64,000 bases of DNA from Myxococcaceae bacterium (GTDB lineage Bacteria > Myxococcota > Myxococcia > Myxococcales > Myxococcaceae). The notes beneath the pieces are model-generated. The model ran no database searches. It was not told the DNA's origin and saw only the letters and a list, made by a program, of their open reading frames with translations. Below are positions 26,071-38,100 of this stretch, piece after piece; the stretch's first letter is position 1, and each line of letters opens with the position of its first letter. A program made the translations under genes and the position numbers. Location: positions 18,982-82,981 of the forward strand of contig JAFGNZ010000006.1 in assembly GCA_016926755.1 (NCBI GenBank), given 5' to 3'.

Positions 26071-28938
26071 ATGTCTCGCTCGATCTCTCGCGAGGACTTC
26101 AACGAACTGAAGAACTACCTCGGCGTCTACCTGCAGCAGGGCCGAGTGATCCTGGACTCCGACTGGAACGAGAGCCAGGACATCGCGGTCTCGTTCCTGC
26201 GCAGGCTCAACCGCGAGGCCCTGGGCGAGGGCAGCCCGAACAATGGCTTCGCCATCTCTCCCGTGATCCCGCCGCCGCCGCAGCTCCTGATGGAGAACGT
26301 CGACGTCGACACCACGGGCATGGATCTCGGCGAGGCCTTCGCGGCCATCATCGGCGCCATCATCGGCGCGTGCCTGGCCGACCTGCTGGGCTTCATGCTC
26401 TACTTCATCTTCGGCCCGGTGCTCTTCTTCATGAGCTTCCCGGGAAAGGAGCTGGAGGGCTTCGAGTCCCTGCAGGGCTTCCTGCTGTCCTCGCCCCAGG
26501 GGAAGCTGCGCATCGGCCGGGACCGGCCCTACGCGGGCAAGGGCTTCCTGCGCCTGTCCGGCCACGCCGGCCCGGTGACCTTCACCAAGACGCTGACGAA
26601 CCTCGTGGATCTGTCCGCGCACGAGCTCGCCACGTTCCGCTACAGGCTCAACCAGCAGGTGCCGGGGACGATCAAGTTCTTCCTCGAGGACAACGTCGGC
26701 AACCGCTCGGTGTGGCTGATCAACGTCTCGGGCGCCGGCACCGAGATCTGGCTGGCGGGCTTCGCGGCGCCGCTGAACCTGAACTTCCACATCCTCACCA
26801 GCGAGATCGATCCGGCGGTGAAGGGCACGACGTACACCGCCCGGATCAACACCTTCTCCGGTCAGGCGCCCATCACCTGGTCCAGCACGGCGCTGCCGAC
26901 AGGCCTGGCCCTCGAGCCGGGGAGCGGAGTGGAGGAATCACGCAAGGCCCAGATCACCGGCACGCCCACCGCCAACGCCGGTGACTACACCTTCACGGTG
27001 ACCGCCACCGACAGCGCGGGCAAGAGCTCCTCGCGGACATACACCCTCCGGGTGAAGGAGACGGGAGCGCCGGCGCTGCCCATCCCTTCGACGATGGAGC
27101 TCCTGGGGCAGCTGCAGCAGTTCGAGACGCCCACGGGGACGCCCGCGGACCTGACCCGGATCCGCAAGTACGGCTTCGAGGTCTATCAGGATGCGACCAC
27201 GCCCTTGATCTGGGACTTCGATGATCTGCGCCTCGCCAGCAGTGCGCTGGAGCAGGCGATGGCGAAGAACAACTTCATCATCCGCGGCTCGGAGTTCTCC
27301 CAGTTCCTCAACCAGATCACCCTGCTCAGCATCTTCATGAGCGGGATGTCCGGGGACGGCGGGGGCGGAGGCGGAGACGAGGGCGATGACGAGCTCGAGC
27401 AGAACCTGTTGAACCTGATGAACACGGACTTCCAGCTCTCGCAAGCCAGCATCGAGAACGCGGGGCGGCTCTACGTGGCCGGGCTCCCGGTCGTGCAGAT
27501 CCAGGACACGCTGTACTCCCAGCAGGCGGACCCCAACGATCCGCCGCTGGCCCCGCCGGCCGCGGGCGTCATTCGCAAGGACGAGGTCTACCTGGACGTG
27601 TGGACCGAGCCGGTGACGTATGTGGAGGATCCGGAGATCCGCGAGATCGCCCTGGGAGGGCCCGACACCACCACGCGCCTGCGGACGCGCCACCGCGTGC
27701 GCGTGGCCCAGGGCGGAGAGGTCCCCAAGGGCAACGGCGTGGGCAAGGGGACCCTGGCCACGGAAGGGGTCTATCTGGCGCAGGCCAACCGCTTCTACCG
27801 CGTGGAGATCGACACGCCCGGCAACATCGGCACCGCGACCTTCCGCTGGTCAGAGGACAACGCCTCGACCCTCCAGCGCGTGCTCGAGCCCATCCCGCCC
27901 GGCTCCACCCAGGTGGTGGTGGAGGATGCCTCGGCCTTCCATGCCGAGGATTGGATCCTCATCAGCAAGGAGTTCGGCGAGGAGGAGCACCAGATCGCCA
28001 GCACCTTCGGCAACGTCATCACGCTGAAGAACCCCACCGGCGCGCAGCTGGCCCTGCTGCCCGCCGCCAGCCAGGTCCCCCAGTTCACCACCTTCTCCCT
28101 GGAGGACCGCCCCCGGATCCAGCGGTGGAACGCCTTCAAGGTCCCCATCCAGGCCGATCCGGAGGACGCGACCATCTCCGGTGCCATCCTCCTCAACGAC
28201 GGCGTGCAGGTGCGCCTCGGAGGGCACACCCTGCGCAGGGGGGATTACTGGAACTTCAAGACGCGCTACCTGGCCGGTGACGAGGCCTCCGGCATCAACC
28301 CCGAGACGCGGATCGAGCAGCTCTCGTTCCAGCGGGCGCGGGGCGTCATCCACCACTATGTCCACCTGGCCACGATCACCCGGGACGGCAGCGCCCTCAA
28401 GCCCGACCGGATCTTCCTGATCCAGGATCGCCGCAAGCGCGTGGCGAACGCGGGCACCGTGTCGGGCACGCTGCCGAAGCTGACCGGGCTCGTGGGCACG
28501 ACCACCGAGCACCTGGGCGGACTCCCCCTGCCTCCCACCTCCTCGGACGCCAAGTTCGTGATCTTCTGGTCCGGCGATCTGTACCTCACGGGCACCGTCC
28601 CCGCGGGGGCGAAGCTCACCCTCCGGGCCTCGTTCTACAGCGATGAGATGGGAGATCTGGAGACGGAGCCGGACAAGGGCAAGATCCAGGATCGCGAGGT
28701 GGAGATCCCTCTCACCCGCAAGCCCAAGGGCGTTGAAGTGCCCCTCCAGCACCTGTTCACCAAGAGCGACACGCCGTTCGGCTTCCTGCCCACGACGTTC
28801 ATCCCCACCTCGGTGCAGATGTTCGTCAAGCTGACCGATCCCAACTCCCCTCCAGAGTCCCCCGATCCCAGCCCTGACTTCAGCGTCGAGCTGGCGAACA
28901 TGCGCGTGATCGCGCTGGAGCTGAAGAAGGCCTACTAG
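26071..28938 (+). CDS. DUF6519 protein with hydrophobic membrane segment and Ig-like domain
   Basis: 955 aa from the ATG at 26071 (GGAAGGA upstream; the open frame back to 25840 overlaps gpI). The N-terminus, ISREDFNELKNYLGVYLQQG, with VILDSDWNE, is the DUF6519 signature. Residues ~89-122 are strongly hydrophobic: AIIGAIIGACLADLLGFMLY then FIFGPVLFFMSF, with one Asp (104) in the middle, enough for one or two membrane passes. A He_PIG/Ig-like module lies at about 249-328 (ITGTPTANAGDYTFTVTATD). A Gly/Asp-rich linker is near residues 430-440, and the C-terminal half is a long beta-rich region. DUF6519 proteins occur next to phage-tail-like baseplates. Here the membrane segment may anchor or insert the baseplate; its role is inferred. 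Confidence 0.82.
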   Translation: MSRSISREDFNELKNYLGVYLQQGRVILDSDWNESQDIAVSFLRRLNREALGEGSPNNGFAISPVIPPPPQLLMENVDVDTTGMDLGEAFAAIIGAIIGACLADLLGFMLYFIFGPVLFFMSFPGKELEGFESLQGFLLSSPQGKLRIGRDRPYAGKGFLRLSGHAGPVTFTKTLTNLVDLSAHELATFRYRLNQQVPGTIKFFLEDNVGNRSVWLINVSGAGTEIWLAGFAAPLNLNFHILTSEIDPAVKGTTYTARINTFSGQAPITWSSTALPTGLALEPGSGVEESRKAQITGTPTANAGDYTFTVTATDSAGKSSSRTYTLRVKETGAPALPIPSTMELLGQLQQFETPTGTPADLTRIRKYGFEVYQDATTPLIWDFDDLRLASSALEQAMAKNNFIIRGSEFSQFLNQITLLSIFMSGMSGDGGGGGGDEGDDELEQNLLNLMNTDFQLSQASIENAGRLYVAGLPVVQIQDTLYSQQADPNDPPLAPPAAGVIRKDEVYLDVWTEPVTYVEDPEIREIALGGPDTTTRLRTRHRVRVAQGGEVPKGNGVGKGTLATEGVYLAQANRFYRVEIDTPGNIGTATFRWSEDNASTLQRVLEPIPPGSTQVVVEDASAFHAEDWILISKEFGEEEHQIASTFGNVITLKNPTGAQLALLPAASQVPQFTTFSLEDRPRIQRWNAFKVPIQADPEDATISGAILLNDGVQVRLGGHTLRRGDYWNFKTRYLAGDEASGINPETRIEQLSFQRARGVIHHYVHLATITRDGSALKPDRIFLIQDRRKRVANAGTVSGTLPKLTGLVGTTTEHLGGLPLPPTSSDAKFVIFWSGDLYLTGTVPAGAKLTLRASFYSDEMGDLETEPDKGKIQDREVEIPLTRKPKGVEVPLQHLFTKSDTPFGFLPTTFIPTSVQMFVKLTDPNSPPESPDPSPDFSVELANMRVIALELKKAY

Positions 28939-28948
28939 GAGCGCGCCC

Positions 28949-29455
28949 ATGGGAAGATACGTCTTCAAAAGCAAGGATCTCGCGCCGCTGCGTGAGTGGC
29001 TGAACAACCCCGTGGCCCGGGGGGTGCTGGAGTCGGCCATCCCCATCAAGCGCTTCGAGCGCAAGGGGCAACAGTCTGGCGAGCCGATCGCGCTGCCTGT
29101 CCCGGTGCAGAGCCGGGAGGAGCCGGACGGCGTGCCCCTCCCCGCGCTCCTGAAGGCGGTCAAGGCGGAGGATCCCACCGTCGTCGGGATCGTGGTGCGC
29201 GGCGACAAGATGATCCTGAAGCACCGCGCGCGCCCCAAGGCCGCGGACCGCGAGAAGGTGCTCAAGCTGGTCAAGGATCCGAAGAAGCTGCAAGCGCTGG
29301 GCCGGACGCCGACGCCGCCCAAGGTGCCCGCGCTGCGCGGCGAGGATCTGGAGAAGCTCCTGCTGAGCGAGGAGACGCCCGACGCCGAGTGGCTGCGCGC
29401 CTTCCGGCGCTACGCCGTCGCAAACCTCATCAAGACCCGGAAGGCGCCCAAGTAG
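28949..29455 (+). CDS. Basic eCIS-associated protein of unknown function
   Basis: 168 aa, Lys/Arg- and Pro-rich, with no recognised domain. A start segment YVFKSKDLAPLREWLNNPVA is followed by a short beta region with VVGIVVRGDKMILKHR and a helical, basic end with FRRYAVANLIKTRKAPK. The calculated charge is clearly positive by eye. AGGAG precedes the ATG by 8 nt. The TAG is followed with no gap by the ATG of the gp25 fusion, so the two are coupled. A scaffold or assembly role is possible but only positional. Confidence 0.68.
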   Translation: MGRYVFKSKDLAPLREWLNNPVARGVLESAIPIKRFERKGQQSGEPIALPVPVQSREEPDGVPLPALLKAVKAEDPTVVGIVVRGDKMILKHRARPKAADREKVLKLVKDPKKLQALGRTPTPPKVPALRGEDLEKLLLSEETPDAEWLRAFRRYAVANLIKTRKAPK

Positions 29456-30361
29456 ATGCGTTACCTGGGGAACACCAACAGCAAGGAGTTCCACGATCTC
29501 ACGCGACGCAGATCGCAGTGCCAGATCGAGGAGTTCCAGGCCACCAACCGCGCCCACCCGTTCGTGCCGGACACGGTGGTGCAGGCGATCGTGGAGGGCT
29601 ATGAGCCGTGCGGCTGGTGCATTGGCACCATCGCCGACCTGTCCCTCGAGTCCAGCATCCCGCTGGCCTCGGCGGCGGATCTGGAGGGCGAGGATCTCGG
29701 CGGCGGCTCGGTCTCCCTGCGCTGGACCCACCCCGAGGACGTCGCCGCCAAGGGCATCCGCTTCGACATGTACTCCAGCCCGGCGCCCCTGGATCCCTTC
29801 CGCACCCTGCGCCTGCCGCGGCATGCCAGCACCACCGCCACCCTCTCCGGCTTCACCGACGGGGGGGATCTCTACTTCACGGTGGTGGCGCGCCGGGGCG
29901 GGCAGCAGAGCCTGCCCTCGGCGATCCTGCACCTGTTCGTGCAGCCGGTGCAGGCGCCGGTCGAGCTCACCACGGGCGTGCTGAGCTCGCGGGCCGCCAC
30001 CGGGCTGGGCTTCCCGTTCCGGATCGACGGCCTGGGGCGGGTCCACGCCGAGGGCGGGGATCCGCTGCTGCGCGGGAAGATCCTCCAGCTGCTGCTGACC
30101 TCGCCGGGCGAGCGCGTGAACCTGCCGGAGTACGGGACGCGCCTGAGAGATCTGGTGTTCGATCCCAACAATGACGTGCTGGCCGCCACCACGGAGTTCA
30201 CCGTGTCGCGGGCGCTGCGTCGCTTCCTGGGAGACGAGATCCATGTGGACAAGGTCCAGGTGAGCTCGAGCGACAGCGAGCTCAGCGTGAACATCGTCTA
30301 TCTGCGAAAGTCGGACCTCAGCACCGAGCGACTGCGCGTAGGCATTCCCCTCCTCAGGTGA
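29456..30361 (+). CDS. Fusion of Cys-containing N-terminal module, Fn3-like domain and gp25 baseplate wedge domain
   Basis: 301 aa. Residues 1-60 form a conserved-looking module (YLGNTNSKEFHDL, CQIEEF, EPCGWCIG) with three Cys in the region (Cys22, Cys52, Cys55). About 80-170 is a fibronectin-III-like beta sandwich (VSLRWTHPEDVAAKGIRFDMY; GGDLYFTVVARRGGQQS). About 185-298 is the gpW/gp25 lysozyme-like wedge domain, recognised by LGFPFRIDGLGRV, GERVNLPEYGTRLRDLVFDP and ATTEFTVSRALRRFLGDEI. In most CIS loci gp25 is a ~130-aa separate gene next to gpJ; here it is three genes away and fused. Start with zero gap after the basic-protein gene. Confidence 0.86.
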   Translation: MRYLGNTNSKEFHDLTRRRSQCQIEEFQATNRAHPFVPDTVVQAIVEGYEPCGWCIGTIADLSLESSIPLASAADLEGEDLGGGSVSLRWTHPEDVAAKGIRFDMYSSPAPLDPFRTLRLPRHASTTATLSGFTDGGDLYFTVVARRGGQQSLPSAILHLFVQPVQAPVELTTGVLSSRAATGLGFPFRIDGLGRVHAEGGDPLLRGKILQLLLTSPGERVNLPEYGTRLRDLVFDPNNDVLAATTEFTVSRALRRFLGDEIHVDKVQVSSSDSELSVNIVYLRKSDLSTERLRVGIPLLR

Positions 30362-30368
30362 GGCCGAG

Positions 30369-31022
30369 ATGGATGAACGGGTAGCGCGCTACATCGAGCG
30401 CAACGAGAACAAGCACTGGGGAAAGTACCGGGGCATCGTGAGCGACCGGAACGATCCCGAGCAGCTCGGCCGCCTCAAGCTGCGGGTGCCCAGCCTGCTC
30501 GGGGACGCGGTGACCGGGTGGGCCTGGCCCGCCTCGCCCTATGCGGGAGCCGACGTAGGCTTCTTCTTCGTGCCCCAGGTCGGAGACGTGGTGTGGGTGG
30601 AGTTCGCGGAGGGAGATCTGGAGCACCCCCTGTGGACCGGGTGTGGCTGGGCGAAGCCGGGGGGGACCACGGAGATCCCGAAGGAGGCGCAGGACTCCTA
30701 CCCCGATCAGGCGGTGATCAAGACGAAGTCCGGCCACGTCATCATCCTCAGCGACGCCTCCGGCAGCGAGCTGATCACCATCCGCGCCAAGAACGGCTGC
30801 GAGATCACCCTGGACCCCAACGCCAGCAAGGTGACGGTACAGGCCGATGAGATCATCCTCCAGGGCGCCTCGGGCAACACGGAGCCTCTGGCCACGAAGA
30901 CCTTCGTCACGCAGATCTTCGATCTGCACACGCACCCGACGGGGGTGGGGCCCTCCGGGAAGCCGCTCCTGGACTCGACCACGAACCCACGCTCGCTCAC
31001 CACGGTGGTGAAGGCCGAATGA
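30369..31022 (+). CDS. Spike protein gpV-like (baseplate assembly protein V)
   Basis: 217 aa. The spike trimer beneath the hub. Residues ~15-105 form the OB-fold phage_base_V domain with GKYRGIVSDRNDPEQLGRLKLRVP, GADVGFFFVPQVGDVVWVEF and DLEHPLWTGCGW. Residues ~115-180 are the beta-helix (IKTKSGHVIILSDASGSE; ITLDPNASKVTVQADEIIL). The C-terminus, with HTHPTGVGPSGKP, replaces a long needle. No PAAR-like cap gene is recognised, so the tip may be this C-terminus itself. ATG 8 nt after gp25, with GAGG upstream. The hub it must bind is encoded 8 kb upstream. Confidence 0.92.
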   Translation: MDERVARYIERNENKHWGKYRGIVSDRNDPEQLGRLKLRVPSLLGDAVTGWAWPASPYAGADVGFFFVPQVGDVVWVEFAEGDLEHPLWTGCGWAKPGGTTEIPKEAQDSYPDQAVIKTKSGHVIILSDASGSELITIRAKNGCEITLDPNASKVTVQADEIILQGASGNTEPLATKTFVTQIFDLHTHPTGVGPSGKPLLDSTTNPRSLTTVVKAE

Positions 31023-31042
31023 GCTGAGGCCCGAGAGGAACC

Positions 31043-32274
31043 ATGAGCAACCACCTGGCCATTGCCACCGTGACGGCGGCCCTCCGGCTCCGGCTGGAGC
31101 AGGATCTCCAGGCCCACCTGACGGGCGCGAGCGCGACCACCATCCGTCCCATCTCTCCGCCCAGCACGTCCCTGCCCGCGCCCGGCGTGAACATCTTCCT
31201 GTTCCAGGTGACGCCCAACACCGCGCTGCGCAACGAGGCGCTGCCCACCCGGGGCTCCAGCGGCCAGCTCCTGCAGCGCCCGGTGATCGCCCTCGATCTC
31301 CACTACCTGCTGAGCTTCTACGGCACCGAGACCAAGCAGGAGCCCCAGGTGGCGATGGGGATCGTCGCCCGCTCGCTCCAGGCCCAGCCCACGCTCACCC
31401 GCACGCTGATCGAGCAGGCGGTGGCGGCAGCGTCACACCTGGAGGGCTCCGATCTCGTCGACTCTCTCCAGCAGGTCCGGTTCTTCCCCACGATGGCCTC
31501 GGTCGAGGACATCTGGAAGCTCTGGTCGGTGTTCCAGACGCCCTATGTCCTCTCCGCCACCTACCAGGCCAGCGTGGTGCTGATCGAGGGTCCGACCGCG
31601 CCGCGCGCGCCCGCGCTCCCGGTGCGTGGCCTCGCCGCTCAGGCCAGGGCGCTCCGGCAGCCCGTCATCGAACGCGTCCTCTCCCAGGCCACGGGGGATG
31701 CCGAGCCCTCGGCGGGCCAGCCCATCCTCGTCGGCCACCGCCTCATCCTCCAAGGACAGGGGCTGCTGGCGAGGACGCAGACGCCCAAGGCGGACACGCT
31801 GGTGCGCATTGGCGACGTCGAGCTCGCTCCCGAGAGCGCGAGCCCCGACGCGCTCGTGGTCCTCCTCCCGACTTCGCTGAAGAGCGGCGTCCAGCGCGTG
31901 CAGGTCGTGCACCAGGAGCAGCTCGGAGGGGTCGCCCGCCGCGGCGCCGAGTCGAGCGCGGTGGCGCTCGTCCTGCAGCCTGACGCCACCTTCGCCAAGG
32001 TCGCCGAGGGTATTGAGGTCACCCTCTCGCCCCAGGTCCAGAAGGGGCAGCGCGCCGTGCTCCTGCTGAACCAGTACGGCGCCCCGGCCGGGACCGAGCC
32101 CAAGGCCTACAGCTTCCCGCTCGTCGTCAACGCCCCCGCGGCCACCCTCACCTTCCCGATCAGCACTGTGGCTGCGGGCGATTATTTGCTCCGCGTCCAG
32201 GTGGACGGGGCGGAGAGCCCGCTCGTGTTCAGCGAGGCCGAGGGGCGCTACGCTCAGCCTCGCCTCACACTGCC

Positions 32275-32278
<4 letters not shown>
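31043..32278 (+). CDS. DUF4255 cap / tail terminator with C-terminal Ig-like extension
   Basis: 411 aa. Residues ~1-180 are DUF4255, the tail-terminator cap (Afp16/Cis16-like) that closes the tube distal to the baseplate. The signature is SNHLAIATVTAALRLRLEQDL, PGVNIFLFQVTPNTALRNEALPTR and LDLHYLLSFYGTE, then FPTMASVEDIWKLWSVFQTPY. Residues ~215-410 add two beta modules of IPT/TIG-like appearance (GHRLILQGQGLLARTQ; GDYLLRVQVDGAESPLVF). The usual cap is about 200 aa, so the extension is notable and would decorate the particle top. ATG 20 nt after the spike, with AGAGGA upstream. The TGA overlaps the ATPase ATG (ATGA). Confidence 0.93.
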
Positions 32279-34323
<2,045 letters not shown>

Positions 34324-34329
34324 CGTCGC

Positions 34330-35133
34330 TCAAGCGAGGAGGCTTCCGGCTTCTGCCCTCGGCCAGCGGAAGAAGCCGCCGCCCTCTCCCACGAGCACGG
34401 CCAGCTCGGACCAGGCCGCCATCACCTCGGCCGCGCCCGTCTCCCGCTCGGAGAGCCCCTCGCCGGTTGGCGCGAACCACCACCACCCTCCCTGGGCGGC
34501 GGGGCCGAGCTCGACGGCCGTGCCATAGCCATCCACCCTCCGGGTGAGGAACTCGAGCAGCGCCGCGTCGCAGGGGCCGTGCCGCTCCAGCAAGGCGCAG
34601 GGCAGCCCCGCGCGCGGCGTCCTGCGCTCCAGCCACCGCCAGCCTCGGACGTCGAGCCCCTCCTTGGCCGCCTGGGCCGCCGCGCGCGTCAGCTCCTCGC
34701 CCGTGACGTGCACCCACCCCACTCGCGTCGACACCTCTGGCCCCGGAGGTGGCTCCTCTGGGGTGAAGGGTGCTGCCACGCCAGGAGCGGCCATGTCCTC
34801 GAACCACCTCATCCCGCAGAGCTTCTCGAAGCACCCTTCCCACGTGTCTCCAGGCCCCGGCCGCAGGCGCCGGCCTGACAGGAAGACCCAGGGCGGTGCG
34901 CCCGGAGCGCCGCGCGCCACGCAGAACCCGCCGCTCGCGGCGGACACCGCGCGGGCCCACGCCTCCCGCTCCACCTCCCTCTCCACGCGCGCCAGCACCA
35001 CGACCGCGCCCTCACCTCCGATCGGGTACTCCGTCCACCACGGCTCCAGGGCCTTCGCTCCCCCGACAGGGGAACCCCACGCGGCGAACTCACCGGGCGC
35101 GAGGTACGGGACGAACAGCTCAGGCTGTTCCAT
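34330..35133 (-). CDS. Putative immunity protein for the DUF4157 toxin
   Basis: 267 aa, acidic, Trp-rich, cytoplasmic (no signal peptide). I cannot assign a named Imm family. The ATG at 35133 overlaps the stop of the upstream toxin-like gene (ATGA), the classical arrangement for toxin-immunity pairs, and an acidic partner fits a basic toxin end. Features include PELFVPYLAPGEFAAWGSP at the start, an arm with WFEDMAAPGVAAPF and a C-terminus GGGFFRWPRAEAGSLLA. Its open frame extends 36 codons further upstream, but only within the toxin gene. It converges on the ATPase gene with 6 nt between stops. The role is inferred from coupling alone. Confidence 0.72.
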   Translation of the reverse strand: MEQPELFVPYLAPGEFAAWGSPVGGAKALEPWWTEYPIGGEGAVVVLARVEREVEREAWARAVSAASGGFCVARGAPGAPPWVFLSGRRLRPGPGDTWEGCFEKLCGMRWFEDMAAPGVAAPFTPEEPPPGPEVSTRVGWVHVTGEELTRAAAQAAKEGLDVRGWRWLERRTPRAGLPCALLERHGPCDAALLEFLTRRVDGYGTAVELGPAAQGGWWWFAPTGEGLSERETGAAEVMAAWSELAVLVGEGGGFFRWPRAEAGSLLA

Positions 35134-38100
35134 CACTTCCCGCCCGCCTTGCCTGGCTTGCCCTGCTCGCCCTTCTCCCCTGGCACGTTCACCGGGACGG
35201 CCGGCAACCCGGGGCTGGGAGGCGGTGCCTCGACCACCCACACCCCGTCAGAGGCCTCAATCACCAGGCGAGACAGCTCCAAACGCGAACGCGCCATGCT
35301 CAGCTTCGTCTCCCACCCGATCTCCGCACCCCGAGGATGCGCGGGCTTGGCTTCCCACGCTGCCTTCACCTCGGCGAGCGTGCTGCCTTTGACGCGCAGG
35401 TGAACCTCGACCTTCGAGTAGCCGTGCTGGCCGGCCTTCACGAAGGCATCGTGCGCATGGACCTTGAGGTAGGCGGGATCGGCGAGGTTCTTCAGCTGCA
35501 GCGCACGGGGCGGAGTGCCAATCGTCCCGTCAATGCCGGGGTACGTCTTGTAGGACGGCGTATCGCCGAACAGGTGCACCTCCTCTCCTGTCCGAGCCTG
35601 GATCTCCCGCGCGTGCTGGATCTCGGCCGCATCCGGCGGAGTCTTCTCGTAGTGGATGCTCACCCCGTCCTTCCACTCGTTCTTCTTGAGACTGGGACGC
35701 AGCGGGTCGCCCGCGGAGCGCCGCTTGGCGTCGGGGATGCGCTCCGCGTCCGCTTTCGCCTGCTTCACCGCGTTGTGGTAGTCCTCCGCCGGCTTCTTGC
35801 AGATGTTCTCGATCTGCTTCTGGGTCTTCGCCTCGAGGACCTTCTCGATGTCGACCTTCCTCTTGGGGTTCGCGCGCATCTGCTCCACCCAGCGATCGAA
35901 CCCCACCCTCAGCTCCTCGGGCAGCGCCGCACGCGCCGCCGCCTCACGCGGCCCTGGGTTCGGGTTCCGCACCGGCGCCTCGACCGTCCGGGACTTTGGA
36001 TACTGCGACTCCAGATCCTTGAGCGGCACCCCCTCCAGTGTCTCTGGGACGGAGCCCGGCAGCGCGACCCGGGCCCGCTGGCCGATGCCTTGACCGAACC
36101 GGAACGCGCGGCTGCCCGTGAGCAGCACCGCCACGCTGCCGGTGCCAGCGCCGAACTGCTCGGAGCGCTCGGCGCTCTTGAGCCGCTCCCCCGTGCCCAG
36201 CTTCTCGCCCGTGATGCCCTCGATGAGCTGGCTCACGCCGACGACGTCGCCCGCCGCCTGCACCGCCGTCACTGGCGCCGGCACATCGTAGCCCTTCGTC
36301 TCGATGTCCTTGCGCCGCTCCAGGTATGAGGACACGCCCGCGTAGGCGGCCAGCCCGCCGAGCAGGACCAGCGCCGCGCCGCCGCTGAGAATTCCCAGCC
36401 CCACCGCCACGCCGACGATGGCGACGGCCGCGAGCCCCGTCGCGACCGTCTTCCCAAACGCCGCGAGCGCCTTGCCTGGCACGATCTCGCCCCGATCGAT
36501 CACCTCGTGCTCGAGGGGGGCCTTGTCCGCGGCGCGCAGCGCCTTGTCGTAGCCCCCCTTGAGGATGTGGAGCAGGACGCCGTTGGGATCGATGGTCGTG
36601 AAGTTGTCGTCACGGAAGTGCTCGCGCGTCCACTCCATCAGCTTGTCCGCGATCTGGTTGAGCACCGACTGCCGGACCGGATCGCCCGTCACGAGGATGT
36701 CGACACCCTCGGAGGGCACCGGGATGACGTAAGGGAAGCGCCGCGCGGACTCACCGCGGAGCCGGAGGGCGAGGTTGAAGAACTCGTCGTACTTCGCCAT
36801 GCGAGCCTTCACCGCCTCTGGCGAGTACTTCCTGGCCTCCTTCTCCTCCTCGAACTTCTTCTCGACGTCCCTCTTGATCTGACGAATCGTGGCGTCGGCC
36901 TTCATCTGCCCGAGCAGGGAGGCCAGATCCGTCTTGAGGAACTTCGGCGTGTTCTTGTTCGCCTCGTACCACTTGAAGAAGCGATCGAGCGCCTCCGCCT
37001 CACGCTCCCACTCGGGCCACAGCTTCCTGTCCTTGCGGGCCCGCTCACCGAGCGCGCTCAGCTGCGCCGCCTGGCTCTTGAAGATCAGGAGGAACTCCCG
37101 CTCCTGCTCCGCCTGAGGATCGGGCTTCTCCTCCTGGGGTGGCTTCGCGGCGGGCTCTGGCGCGGGCGTGCGCCGGGGAGGGGGTGGCGCGAACTCGTCG
37201 CTGGCCTCTCCTGGAGGCCGGGGCTTGAGCTCGACGCGCAGCTTCTGGCCGCTCTTGCTCGTGAGCTCGGCCTGCACGCGCTTCTCGGCCTCCGCGCGCC
37301 GCAGCCCGACGAGCCGCACGAAGGTGTCGAGCGGCGCGTAGTAGGCATAGCCCTCGTCGTCGACGTCGAACGGCACGCCCCGCGGGCTGAACGCCTCCAG
37401 GGTCTCGTTCAGCTCGACCAGGGTGACGCGGATGAGGTAGCGATCGCCCGGCACGATCTCGTGCATCTCCTGGCGCTGGCGCTCGAGCTCGCGCTCGTTG
37501 TACTCGTCCCACATCTGGAGGAAGCGCTTCTTGCCTTCGGCCGGCAGCGCGTTGTGCAGGCGGCGGCGCTTCTGGCGCGGAATGCGGACGATCACCCGAT
37601 CGCGTTCCTCCACCGTGAGCGCCTCGAGCAGGCCGAGCGCCCGCTTCGCCTCCGCCTCGCTGATGAAGCCAATCCAGTCGAAGAAGGTGTACGTGAGGAT
37701 GCCCACGACCTGGGTCTGGACCGTCGCCTCGCCGCCGGCCTTGGCGACGATCCCGGCGAGCTCGGCCTGGAGCTGCTGCGGCAGGTTGTCGATGAGGCGA
37801 TCGAGCCGGATCTGCTTGAGCGCCTGAGCCTGCTCCTGGGGCGACATCGCCCTGAGGAGCTCGAACGCCTCGGTTGCCTCGGCGTCCGTGATGGCCCAGT
37901 CGAAGACGCCATACGAGAGCAGCGTGTCGATGCGCTCGAGGCGCTCTCGGAAGAGCGCGGCGGCGGCGGCGGCGGGCTCCTCCTTGCGCGCCAGCACGGC
38001 CCCGGCCACCGAGGAGGATGACACCTCCGGCTGCCGCCCGGCCATGGCCGCCTCCGCCAGCGCATCGGCGTGACGCTCGCCCTCGTTGGAGATGGGCAGC

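Noticed and set aside
36507..38021. 504-residue open frame on the plus strand opposite the DUF4157 toxin gene
   Set aside because: Antisense to a gene with clear domains; its composition is Leu/Arg/Glu-rich with no motif, as expected from high-GC shadow frames.
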